From Tubulanus polymorphus (Eukaryota; Nemertea; Palaeonemertea; Tubulaniformes; Tubulanidae), in the NCBI RefSeq assembly GCF_964204645.1, contig NC_134032.1, positions 6,567,175-6,631,174 on the forward strand: DNA of 64,000 bases, in the 5' to 3' direction. Both the position numbers and the translations under genes were made by a program. The notes under the pieces were generated by a model. The model saw only the letters and a list, made by a program, of their open reading frames with translations. It searched no databases and was not told the origin of the DNA. Shown piece by piece: positions 33,801-44,120 of the stretch (positions within the stretch are counted from its first letter, which is position 1; the number at the start of each line of letters is the position of its first letter).

Positions 33801-36800
33801 ATCAACAACATAGATCAGTAAATCTGTGTCTTCGATGTATTTCGTCCAGTATTTTCGTTGCTCTTTTCCCCCTCCGACTGCAAAATAACATACTTTTGTC
33901 CATACACAGGTCAAGGGATAGATTTAAGGTTTTATAGGTTCAGGGCTAGATTTGAGGGTTACGTTTAAGTTTAGGGCTAGATTTAAGGTGTAATAGGTTC
34001 AGGGCTAGATTAAAGGGTTTCATATAGGTTTAGGGCTAGATTCAAGGTGTTATAGGTTCAGGACTAGATTTAAGGGTTTCGTTTAGGTTTAGGGCCAGAT
34101 CTAAGGTGTTATAGGTTCAGGGCTAGATTTAAGGGTTTTGTGTAGGGCTAGATTAAGGGTTTAGGGCTAAATTACAGAGTTCATTTTTAGGGCTAGATAT
34201 GATTAGGTTTATGATTAGAGTTAAGAGTTTGGTTTAGGGCTTGTTTTGAGGTTTAGGCTCAGATATAATTATTAGGTTTAGGGCTTGATTTGGTTTTTGT
34301 TTAGAACTAGATTTAAGGGTTTGGGGCAAATTAAAATGTCAATTATTAGGTTTAGGATTTACCTTGTGGTTATATTTAGGGCTAGATTTTAAGGGTTTAG
34401 GGCTAATGAAATTCGTTCCTGAAATACTCACCTGCCACAGTAACTATCGGCTAGCGTACCAAGACAAAAGACAAAGTGTGATTAGGTTGTTTATCAGGAT
34501 ATGTGCGGATGTTTTACTGACAAACTTTTTTGACGCGCAAAGAATATGAAACTGATGAGAAACAAGCATTTTTTCTACCTGGCCTAAATATTGAATGCAA
34601 ATCTGGCGATTTATAGGAAATCCCCCTTAATCCTTTCCACGATAACATTTGCACGTCACAAATTGTTGCCGGTCATTGTGTTTTAGAACCAGATAAGATC
34701 TAGATGCTGAAAAATATCCTCTTTTCATATTTCCTTTGTGAGAGGACCCCCAAGAGTCAGCGTTAACAGCGAACTGCGCAGTTTCTAATGAACTACTTTC
34801 GGATGAATCAATGCTCGAGCTCCGCCAGGAGAGTGATGGGGCTTACTCTTCATTGCTGAATAAACCGATAAAAACCACTCGCTGACTGGTAGGCCCTTAT
34901 GTTGCCCCAAACCCTTCCATAACTTTATCAGAAATTTGATTCTGACTGGGCCAGTTTGGGCCCCAATTTTCCATTCCTGAAAATGTTTTTTCTTCCTGAA
35001 TCCTTGCCCTCTGAAATACTGGATCTGCCTGTGGTGCTAAGTACTAACAATGTAAATTGTTAGTACTTCAAAAAATTAAAAAGTTTAATAGAATATAATC
35101 ACTGCTTAAATCTTACTCTCTTTTATATTGATTGTTCCTTTCGGAGTTTGAAGGCTGATCACGTTGAAGCCATCAGTCGGTCGGAGCTCTCTATTGGAGC
35201 TTCTGTTCGAATTTGTTAGACTGTCGATAAATGCCGTTTTGCCCGCCCCGCTCAGCCCTAGAACCAGTACATGACTTTCGATTGTATCTTCCAGCTGAAA
35301 AAATGAAATGAATTCGATTAAGATGGTTAGGTTTGGTACATAACCATCAGACACACATAACAGGCCCACTCAAACTCATAGATATAACTTTGGGCTAAAA
35401 TTAACCCATTAGACGCCGCAACTTCATATTTATGTTCCAGAATCACAAACACTTAATAAGCCAATTAAATTTGCATTTTAAGATTAGTAGAGATGCACAG
35501 TGTGAAAACTTCTGAAAATGATGCATTACAACCATTGGTTTTTGAAGATAATTATACAGGCTTTCCATCGCTGTATAGCTTTGGTCAATCATAGGTCAAA
35601 AGTTTGACCTTTGATCCCCTCAAACTATAGGTTACGCTATATTACAGCAGACATTCCGCGGAAATACAAGTCGAACATCAATGGACATTCTGCGGTCTAA
35701 TGGGTTAAAAAAGGATTTTTTGTTAGCAAGTTGCAGCAAGAGTAGGCCTGTACCAGCCACTACTGGAGCTAGTCAGTAACCTCTCTGTGACTAAGTTTCA
35801 CGATCGGATATTTTCACAAACCTCAGTCAGGTATGGGAAGGTAAATTTTCAATGAAATTTTCAAGAGTAGATTTTACTCCAGAGTAATTGCCTGTCATTT
35901 CGTAGTTTTTAAAGATATCTGTCTAATTTGTGTTGTTATCCACGCACAAAGAATTTGTTTTTTGTTTGATACCTATAACACCTCACCAGACGATCTCATT
36001 CCATGTACAAATAGGCTGTGAAGTGAGAGTAAATTTCCATCGACACAACGATGGCCATTTTGAAAACTTGGGAAGAGTGCTGGCACCTGTGGACTGAGGC
36101 CAGGAAAACAACACAAACTAATGAAACGAAAAAAAATTGTATATTTGTAAACCGCGCTGAAATGTATATGGAGCGCGGTATATAAAAAATAAATATTATT
36201 AGGGTTTCTGCTGCTTTCGCAGAAACCCTCTTGTAATTCTGTTGATTATTATTATTATTATAAATTTTCCACTTTCCAGCCTAAAATTTTTCATAAAATG
36301 TAACATCTCTCAGATTCGACTACCAACAGCTTATAAACTTAATTTTCAATTCTGTCAGAAATATAACTCAGCGCCTGACCATTTCGAATTTGCCTATAGT
36401 AATCTATTATGAATTAATCCCGCATAATTACCGGGTCTAAACAGCGACAAGAATACATTGCAAAATACTTCCTTGTTCGTTAACGTTCGCTGAGCGGATT
36501 CTGGTCGGCTAAAGTGACGAATCCAACGACTTGTGAGGTCATTGACCTCACGAACCCCTTGACCGTCAAGAGGTTCGGGGTATGTAAAAATCAATTATGT
36601 TGCCAGATAAAATCCATAACGGTGCTAAAACAGTGTCAATGTTGTCTTCGGAACTAACTTAGGCAAGTATTTGCGGGTAGATTTTAATAATACAAAGATA
36701 GGAGCATTTCCTGCCTTTCTGTAATAATATAGTATATAGAGGAATACGATGAATATTTCACAACGAAATCGGCGTTTTCTGCCAGAAAATTGGCCAAAAT

Positions 36801-39800
36801 AACCCAGCACAGCAAATGATTCGACGCGATTTACAGGCGAGTGCGCGCATAAAAGTGAGGAGATCTCATCCGTTTCAGGCATTAAACCCGACAAACTATA
36901 TATCAAACGACGCACAACAGTCTTATCTTTCAATTTGATGATGATTCGTCGATATTTAAAGGGTTCCGTTTTACTCCTAGGGATAGGATTAGGGTAAGGT
37001 GAGGCACTAAAGATAGTTAAATCATTCGGTTGGTTTTCAGCGAGCTCGATAGTCTAGTGGTATGACGCTGTGCAAGTAATTTACTGGCCCGGGTTCGAGT
37101 CTTGCTCTATTTTCTCTAAATCTGATCTCCACACTTTCCTTGAATTTTCTAAGTCGCGCACCTGTATGCATGCGCAGCGTAAATCAACTAATAGGCGACG
37201 ATGCGTAACGGTAAAATAGCGGAAATGAATACTCAGCCGTATACCACAGGGGCTTGTCAAAATTTGATACCAGTATCCCTATTTAAATGGCTGAAACGGA
37301 TAAGATCTCACTTTTATGCGCGCACTCGCCTGAAAAGCGCTTCAAATCCTATGCGGTGCTGGGTTATTTTGGCCGATTTTCTGGCGGAAAACGGAGATTT
37401 CGTTGAAGTATTCATTGTAGAGCGATAGTCATAGGCTCATTAGAAAAAGTAAGTCTTCTAGTTTGTATGAGTTTATTTTGTGCAAATCGGTAAGTCGATT
37501 GAATTGGGAAGGTAATTTGCAGATAGCCGATTTAGTTAGCTCCCTTTTCTTTTTTATATAGGGATACTGGTATCATCCATCCTCCATCAAATTGTGACAA
37601 GCCCCTGTGCCGTATACGGTACAATATCCACTGCCTTTCTTTTTTTATATAGGGATACTGGTATCAGCCATCCTCCATAAAATTGTGACAAGCCCCTGTG
37701 CCATATGTTCAAGTGCCTGTGCCTCAATAGACACTGTCAATATGTAGTCTAGTACCTAGCCGTCGTTCCAAAAACAACGTCTAGGGCGAAAGTGCTCACA
37801 TGAAAGGTTAATTTTCGTCCCTCATTTTGAGGGACGAGGCTTTGAACATCTATTTCACCCCTTTAGACACCATCAACTTACCTCAAAATGACTGTTCTGT
37901 AATCAGATTGAAGGTAACTATTGTTTGTGCATAAATTTGTAATCCTAAGTAATTTTTGACCATTGTAGTAAAAAAACTCTTTTGCTTAGTCGTCTAAGAA
38001 AATAGTTGAAGTGAAGCAACATAACAAATATGGCGGCTTTTCGTGTTGCATGATGGGAGTGTAAATAACTGATTCGGAATTGAACTTGGATTGACATTGA
38101 TGCCAATGCAGATATTATTTTAGTTTCAAATTCTTAAGGTAAAATTGGCCAGAATTTATGGGTTTTATCAACAATAAAAGTAATTTTAGAGAGACATATC
38201 GAATTTTCACATTTTATTCATTTAGTCTGTATTGGAAATCCCGATTGTTATGTGGCAATTAATTAATTCAAATCAATAAATTCTCCAGTTCGTGATTTAA
38301 ATCATCAAAAATATTACGCAGTGGATATTTTACCGTATACGCCTGAGTATTTATTTCTGCTATTTTACCGTACATCGACGCTGATTGGCTGATTTACAGC
38401 GCGCATGCGCACAGAGGTGCGCGACTTAGAAAATTCAAGGAAAGTGTGGAGAACAGAGTCAGAGAAAATAGAGCGGATAGAGCGAGACTCGAACCCAGGC
38501 CAGTAAATTACTAGCGCAGCGTCATACCACTAGACCCCCGAGCTCGCTGAAAACCAACCAAATGTTTACTATCTATATTACCTCACCTTACCCTTATCCT
38601 ATGCCTAGGGGTAAAACGGAACCTTCTGGATCCTCTTCTCACCCTCTCGATAAAACCCCATTGAAACCCTAACCCTAAACCCAATATAATGATTTTATTG
38701 TTACTTTTATTAGTTAATAGACGGACGCCGGGTGCCGCAGCCGCCCGGAGGATGTCCCTTTGGTAAATGCGTATATGTGGATACTACGAAGTGTTTTCTT
38801 AACCGATTCTGACTAGCTGCAAAAACAGAAAACTAGGGGTCTAGGGACACCATGCCCACTTGGGAAGTGCTTTCAAATGCTCAACAATCTAACAATTTCA
38901 ATATTCACCACCCCCCCCCCTGACCGTATACAATAACCAATGACCATGAAACTCACCACAATCATAGAATATGTCAGCAGCTATGAATTTTTCATTGATT
39001 GTGATAGCAAAATATGCCTCGTTACCAATTTAATATGGAAATACCAAGTTATTCTACTATTCAACGCCCTCTGGTGACTATATGCAAAACCCAATGACCT
39101 TGAAACTCACCACAATCATAGGATATGTCATGAACTACAACTTTGCAATTGATCATGGTAACAAAATATGCCTAGGTACCATTCTAATAAGGAAATACTA
39201 AGATATTCTACTATTCAACGCCCCCTGGTGACCACATAGAATAACTAATGTCCTTTAAACTCACCACAATCATAGACCATGTCATGAGCTACAACTTTCC
39301 AATTGATTATGGTAACAAAATATGCATAGGTACGAATATAATATAGAAATACTAAGTTATTGTATTATTCAACGCCCCCTAATGGCCATATACAAAAACC
39401 AATGACCTTGAAACTCACCAAAATCATAGAACAGGGTATGGGCTACAACTTTCTTATTGATTGTGGTATCAAATTATGCTTAGGTATCAATATAATATGG
39501 AAAAACTTTTTCCCACCTACGAATGAGTACTGATGACACCAAGATGGCCGCCAATTGCACCATAATTGGCTGATCGAAAATACCTGTCTCAGGTATAAAA
39601 TTTCCCTTTCCAAAGAATACCCATCACAAATTGCAATGAGAAATGGCAAACCAGTAGGAAGCTTCAGGACTCAGAAATCAGGCCAAAATTGACATTTTTG
39701 AGCACTAAAAAGGTCATAGAGTCCGATCGACCCAATTTTTCTTATGCTGATGGGCCTTCAGGGGATTCAAATAGGCCTATATACGAAAGATCAAAGTAAT

Positions 39801-42800
39801 TGATCAAAGCGTCTCCAAATTTCCCTCAAAACGTTAAAAAAAGTGTAAAAAGTGCTGATATTAGCGAACAACAATGGCTGCCAGTCGGCCATCTTGATTC
39901 TGACAGGACCAGTTTTTGGGCTGAAGATGTGTCTAGGTTAGATACATGTGTAACTTAAATATCAAGACATTACATTGAAGCGACTTCAAAACTTCCCAAA
40001 ATAACTGGATTCCGACTACAGACGAAAAGTGAACGCAATAGCCTGCTGGGACTTAAGTCCCAAGTGGGCTGAAAATGACGTAACTTGACGTCCGGTTTGA
40101 ATCTCATGGGGAAATCAGAAGTAGAATGACGTCACGCTAAAATCCAGCAGCAAAATAACTTAAATCCGGCAACTTTTGGATCGGGTGATTTCAGAATTTA
40201 TTCATTTTGTGATATTTAGAACAAGATTTGGTTGTTGAATAGTTTAACAATAAACCGCGTTGATCGAATGAGTTGAAAATACCTGATATTCCTTCAGCAA
40301 TGGGAGCGAATTCAAAATAACAAACAACGCCCGCCCGGTTCGGCGCCGCAGGTTCGAATCTCGGAGAATTATGCTCGTGCACGGGGCATTTAATCCCAAG
40401 CCACAGCACTAAAGGAACGTTTATTTCATAAAAATTTATGACCCTAAAACTGCGGTTAGTGATGCGTTAAGAGTCGTACGATTTACTCAAAATTACACGG
40501 CAGCGCGACGGCCAACGGATCGGCACGTCTCGCTCGCAGCAGCAGCAGCAGTAGCAGCAACATCGCGGTCTCGCCCCTTCTTCCACCTGACAAATAAGGA
40601 ATTCGGTACCGCTGGCCACGTGCACTGTTTATTTTGAGCCATAGATTCCTGAAACTCGATATTCCCGGAGGATCAGAAACAAATAAATATTTTTCGAAGA
40701 GAAATCAACTTTTGTATTGACATATGAATTTTCCTGCTGTATTTAATTCGATTTTTTCTGGCAGAAAAAAAGTTTCCGATTGATGTTCAACGCGTTCAAT
40801 TCTATGAGCCCAAGTTTCCGATTGATGTTCAACGCGTTCCATCTTATGAGCCCAAATTCCAGAAATGAATCAAACCTTAGAGTTTCAGTTTTATCTTCTT
40901 ACCATCCACCCCTTAACTCTGTGGCATAAGTTTTCAATTTTCTGAGTTTTATCTAAAAATTGATTTAATTTCTTAATTAATGCTTTGAGACCGAATCTAC
41001 ATTACGATTTCAATATGAAACAAAATTGGAGTTATTTTCTTTTCAGTTTCATTGACAACAATAAATGTGTTCCTTACTTAAGTCACCGACAATATTTTGA
41101 GTGTCTTCGTTGCACCCGTACGTGAATGAGGTTGTTTTCGAATTACCATATGATCTCTTGCTATGGAAAATTTAATCAAGCAATGACCGTGGCGTCCGTC
41201 ACTTAGATTTCATCTATTATATATTACTGTATATATAGTAATAATGTACGGTAAAATAGCAGAAGTAAATACTTCCGTATATAGATAAATATCCACTTCG
41301 AAAATATTATTAGGCCCTATAAAACTAGTTAGTTACCTAATCGTTGGTGGTAAGCTTTTTATAATCGGATGGGCTTATACCAACGTTAGGGATGACAAGG
41401 GCCAAAACAAGGTTGAAAAAAGTAACACTTCAAAAACATACTTTCTATTGAGTTCAGTCCACAATTAATGGCTTAAATCACAAACTAACACAGGTACCTT
41501 TTGAAATAATCCAATTTTATGTATGTTTCGAGCGATTAATCAACATTATTTTGAGAAATTAATTAATTTCTCCACAAATTTCGCCATTGACCGCCATTCC
41601 TCTGTATTGCATACATGTGGCATGATAGACTAGGTGACCTACAAGGATTTATATAAGACTTTCAAAACGAAACGACAATTTTTATTTTTGATAGTTTTCC
41701 AACTTATATTTCAAATCTTCGTGATTTCCACAATAAATGATGAAAAAATAAATTCTGGTTGAAGAAAATGTGAATAAGTGTTGATTTCTTAATTTTTTCA
41801 ATTTCGTTGTTTCGTTAGTTTGTGTTGTGGTCCTGGCCTCAGTCCACAGGTGCCAGCACCCTCCACACGTTTTCAAAATGGCTGCCGTCGAATCGACGGA
41901 AATGTACTCTCACTTTACGGCCGATTTGCACATGGATTAAGGTCGTCAGGTGAGGTTTTATGAGGATCAAACAAACTACGAATCTGTTGTGCGTTGATTA
42001 CAACAGAAATTAGATGGATATCTTAAGAGACGATGAAATGACAGGCAAATTACTCGTCAGTCAAATTGACTCATGAAATCCTCATTGAAAAATGACCTTC
42101 CCATTCCTGACTGTGGTTTGTGAAAATATCCGATCGTGAAACTAAACCACAGTCAGGTTACTGACTACTATAAAACATGTTTTCAAAGTCAACAAGGTAA
42201 CTTAATTAATTAATTTGAGTACAAAGGGAGGATTTGACACTAAAATCAGTCGTGGCAGGGAACGGGTAAAACGACTGGGGCCAGTTGCTCAAAGGTTGGT
42301 TAGAGTTAACCAGTGGATTGTTGACATAGTGACAATTGAAAGTTCATTGTTATTATGGTATTTATCCACTGGTTATCTTTAACCAACTTTTGAGCAACTG
42401 GCCACAGGCACTTGATTATGGGCTTCGATAATGGATAAATATTTAATAATTCATCAGCGATACGTTGTTCCTACTTTAATTTTTTTTTGTTCCTCCTAAT
42501 TTACCCATGATGCAACGCGCGCCCGTCGTTTAACTATACTTTACAGAAAGGCTGGAAACGATCCTATCCCCGTAATGCTTAAATCTACCCGCAATTATCG
42601 GGACAGCCGAACACTGCTGATGATAGTCTGAATACCAGTCGTTGTTACGGTTCCGTACAACGTCTGACGCTAAAGTATCATATAGAGGTTAACTCCTGTT
42701 AATTGCAATGCAATAAACTGATTTTAGTGTCAAATCAAACCTTTGTACTAAAATAAATTAATTAGTTACCTTGTTGACTTTGAAAACGTGTTTTATAATA

Positions 42801-44050
42801 AAATTTTTGATGATTTAAATCGCGAATCGGAGAATTTATTGATTTGATTTGAATTGATTGCCACTATCAGGATTTCCAATACGGACTAAATTAATAAAAT
42901 GTGAAAATTCAATATGTCTCTCTAATATTATTCTAAATGTTACTTTTTGTTGATAAAACGCATAATTTTTGGTCAATTTTAACCTTAAAAATTTGAAACA
43001 AGAATAATATCTGCATTGGCATCAATGTCCGTCCAAGTTTAAGTGCGAATCCGTAATTTACACTCCCATCATGCACCACGAAAAGCCGCCATATTTGTTA
43101 TGTTGCTTCAATTCAACTATTTTTTTAGGCGACAAGTCAAAAGTTTTGAGCCACTACGATCGTCAAAAGCTACTTAGGATTACAAATTTATGCACAAACA
43201 ATAGTTAACTTCCATCTGATTACAGAACAGTCAGTTTGAGGTAAGTTGATGGTGTTTTAAGGGGTGAAATAGACGCTCAAAGCCTCGTCCCTCAAAATGA
43301 GGGACGAAAATTAACCTTATATGAGCACTTTCGCTCTAGACGTTGTTTCAGGAACAACGGCTAGGTACTAGACTATGCCGATGATTGCCGAAGTACCTCC
43401 CAAGTGTCAACTTTAATCCTGAAATATAAGGAGCGCCCATAATTTCAATTGTAGATGATTTTTTGGAAACATTGACACTGTTTCTGTTTTGGCTCCATTA
43501 AAGATTTGAACTGGCAACAAAATTGATTTTTGAAAATTCGCGATGCCTCTTCGGGATTGCTGTGACGTCATCTGTCCCGATATTTGCGGGTAGATTTAAG
43601 CATTACGGAGATAGGAGCGTTTCCAGCCTTTCTGTATAGTATAGATAGACGAGGGGCGCGCATTGGATCATTGGTAAAACAGTTGCATCATGGATAATTA
43701 AGATGACAACACCGGTGGTGTTTTTATCGTAGATTACGATAAATTTTATCATTTTTAACACACCAACAAGGTCAAAGCCCATATTCAAGTGCCTGTGATT
43801 GTGAACTGGCCCCTGGTATTCAGACTTAAGTCGATATGATGATCATTGATTGATTGTACACGACGTTAGAACGGTCGTTTCTTCATCGACTTACGTTACT
43901 TACCCGACTATTTTCCTCGTCAAATCCTTCGTCTAAATCTTGTGCATATCTGCGCAGATACCAGTAACTCAACCCGCCGACAACAGCTGCGGTAGCTGCC
44001 AAAACACCAGCACCAGCAATTACAGCAGGAAATCTACTGGAGGCCGCCAT
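30662..44050 (-). CDS. ARL10: ARL10/ARL9-like membrane-anchored ARF-family GTPase, four exons, 226 aa
   Basis: Exons: 44050-43904, 35294-35117, 33877-33696 and 30835-30662 (147+178+182+174 = 681 nt, 226 residues plus TAA). All introns are GT-AG and the phases join correctly (0, 1, 0). Residues 8-32 form one hydrophobic helix, then an acidic linker (DLDEGFDEEN). G1 is GLSGAGKT (62-69), the switch I Thr is in RPTDGFN (T89), G3 is EIGGGKE (108-114), G4 is NKQD (167-170, made across the exon 3/4 junction), and the G5 position is ASS (about 200-202). Typical ARFs have WDVGGQ at G3; here the Asp is Glu and the Gln is Gly. As I recall, human ARL10 also has Glu-Ile-Gly-Gly at this site, a similar N-terminal membrane segment and acidic linker, and a similar length (about 240 aa). 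ARL9 is the alternative name. The protein is expected on a membrane with the GTPase facing the cytosol; its effectors are not known to me. No N-myristoylation Gly2 is present. Confidence 0.9.
31195..31304 (-). mobile_element. HINE-type repeat, copy 4 (110-bp tip only), in ARL10-like intron 3
   Basis: Only the part from AAAGATGTGTCTAGCGTAGA to the AAGTGGGCTAA terminus remains, with the CGTCCG stretch and the palindrome lost. It abuts CTAGGGGGTCGGG at 31305, which looks like the opposite tip of the same family. Confidence 0.6.
31517..31895 (+). repeat. Tandem repeat, about 2.5 units of 130-146 bp
   Basis: CCCTTGGCCCATAGTATCT-type motifs occur at about 31543, 31690 and 31821, with GCGCCCCCTAAAGGTGAAAT or GCGCCACCTAGAGGTCAAAT between. 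Architecture and the CGCCCCCT motif recall the HINE monomers, but the sequence is different, so it is probably a second tandem-repeat-bearing family. Confidence 0.75.
31896..33690. other. Intron 3 sequence without recognisable features
   Basis: Short frames only. A Tigger-like tip may lie near 33235-33250 (CAGTTCTACTGTA). Confidence 0.4.
33696..33877 (-). CDS. ARL10: ARL10-like gene, exon 3 (switch II to NKQ)
   Basis: Acceptor TTATTTTGCAG, completing the Ile codon, then GGGKEQRKYW, LLIYVVDAAD and VPTVILANKQ. Ends CAG|GTACTT (phase 0). Confidence 0.92.
33912..34408 (-). repeat. AGGGCTAGATTTAAGG minisatellite in ARL10-like intron 2
   Basis: At least 14 degenerate copies of a roughly 30-bp unit built on TTTAGGGCTAGATTTAAGG, alternating with GTTATAGGTTCAGGGCTAGA so that a higher-order unit of about 60 bp is visible in the first half. 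It starts about 35 bp from the splice acceptor of exon 3, so it sits in the last part of intron 2. Confidence 0.85.
34409..35116. other. Intron 2 sequence without recognisable features
   Basis: No frames or repeats of note. AATTTACATTGTTAGTACTT-like words form a small palindrome near 35038-35068. Confidence 0.4.
35117..35294 (-). CDS. ARL10: ARL10-like gene, exon 2 (P-loop and switch I)
   Basis: Acceptor TTTTTTCAG, then LEDTIESHVLVLGLSGAGKT. Carries G1 and the switch I Thr. Ends GAGA|GTAAGA, leaving one base of the Ile codon (phase 1). Confidence 0.9.
35785..36110. repeat. Dispersed repeat X, inverted relative to 41820-42175
   Basis: GTCAGTAACCTCTC, TTTCACGATCGGATATTTTCACAAACC, GCCTGTCATTTCGTAG and GAGTGCTGGCACCTGTGGACTGAGGCCAG-type blocks recur in reverse order and orientation at 41820-42175. 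A SINE-like tail (GCGCGGTATATAAAAAATAA plus ATT repeats) follows at 36173-36200. Confidence 0.7.
36200..36229. repeat. Perfect 11-bp stem hairpin AGGGTTTCTGC/GCAGAAACCCT
   Basis: A compact hairpin followed by a (ATT)n-like run. It resembles the terminal palindrome of the HINE family in size and position and may be the tip of another family. Confidence 0.6.
36955..37260 (+). repeat. tRNA-derived SINE, copy 2
   Basis: Same unit as 6088-6410. The tRNA-like part is 37039-37106 with A-box TAGTCTAGTGG and B-box GGGTTCGAGTC. The first part (TTAGGGTTAGGG block) is missing; it starts at the GGGTTCCGTTTTACTCC block. It ends with an ACGGTAAAATAGCGGAAATG tail. Confidence 0.75.
37741..38325 (+). repeat. 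Inverted repeat Z, left arm
   Basis: About 580 bp matched, inverted, at 42800-43375. Shared blocks include TCGTCCCTCATTTTGAGGGACGA (a 10-bp-stem hairpin), CCATCAACTTACCTCAAA, TTTGTGCATAAATTTGTAATCC, ATATGGCGGCTTTTCGTG and GATGGGAGTGTAAAT. Identity is roughly 80%. Both arms sit in ARL10-like intron 1. Confidence 0.85.
38330..38716 (-). repeat. tRNA-derived SINE, copy 3
   Basis: Inverted copy of the 6.1-kb SINE. The tRNA-like part is 38481-38548 (minus) with acceptor ends AGCGAG/CTCGCT, A-box GGGTCTAGTGG and B-box GGGTTCGAGTC. It is complete to the TTAATAAAAGTAAC start block at 38700-38716. Confidence 0.75.
38833..40074 (-). mobile_element. HINE-type repeat, copy 5, full length, in ARL10-like intron 1
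   Basis: CTAGGGGTCTAGGGACACC tip, hairpin CCCACTTGGGAAGTG, about four monomers (38.92-39.51 kb), unique part, and the terminal CTGGGACTTAAGTCCCAAGTGGGCT palindrome. One monomer has a C-run of 10 where others have CCCCCTGG. Confidence 0.8.
40075..41690. other. Intron 1 sequence; possible tRNA-like relic
   Basis: CGGCGCCGCAGGTTCGAATCTC near 40341-40363 has a B-box. A 36-bp block (AAGTTTCCGATTGATGTTCA and following) is directly repeated at about 40771 and 40813. No genes. Confidence 0.4.
41820..42175. repeat. Dispersed repeat X, second copy
   Basis: Inverted match of 35785-36110. At its end CCTGACTGTGGTTT and AAACCACAGTCAGG form a 14-bp perfect stem (about 42108-42165). Confidence 0.7.
42167..42797. 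mobile_element. Foldback element with about 83-bp arms enclosing two more palindromes
   Basis: 42167-42252 and 42714-42797 are inverted copies (TTTTCAAAGTCAACAAGGTA, GGTTTGTACTAAA-like and CTAAAATCAGT blocks). Between them lie a 125-bp palindromic MITE (42279-42403) and, at 42513-42605, a block inverted against 43576-43670. Confidence 0.65.
42279..42403. mobile_element. Palindromic MITE, 125 bp, 40-bp arms
   Basis: GGCCAGTTGCTCAAAGGTTG and its following 20 bases are inverted at 42364-42403 with three mismatches. Same family as the outer element at 30.05-30.51 kb. Confidence 0.8.
42513..43670. repeat. Inverted pair of about 90 bp (42513-42605 and 43576-43670)
   Basis: Both contain CTGTCCCGAT, TTGCGGGTAGATTTAAGCAT and TTTCCAGCCTTTCTGTA. 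The pair brackets the right arm of repeat Z, so these may be the ends of a single 1.16-kb element. A third, partial copy lies near 36665-36740. Confidence 0.6.
42800..43375 (-). repeat. Inverted repeat Z, right arm
   Basis: Inverted match of 37741-38325. The hairpins TCGTCCCTCA/TGAGGGACGA (43286-43310) and CGTTGTT/AACAACG (about 43341-43360) are preserved. Confidence 0.85.
43904..44050 (-). CDS. ARL10: ARL10-like gene, exon 1 (membrane segment)
   Basis: ATG in good context (AAAATGGCGG). 49 codons encode a Gly/Ala/Val-rich transmembrane helix followed by YWYLRRYAQ and an acidic linker. Ends CGG|GTAAGT, a consensus donor. Phase 0. Confidence 0.88.
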
Positions 44051-44120
44051 TTTGTCCAAATGTTGATCATGTGATCAATAAACAATCATTGAATTGATTT
44101 TTCAATTCAATTCAAAACTA
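44051..44120 (-). promoter_or_regulatory. Upstream region of the ARL10-like gene
   Basis: Directly upstream of the ATG is a near-palindrome TTGATCATGTGATCAA (about 44063-44078) that contains an E-box-type CACATG/CATGTG core. Whether it acts is unknown; the transcription start is not identifiable. Confidence 0.25.
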
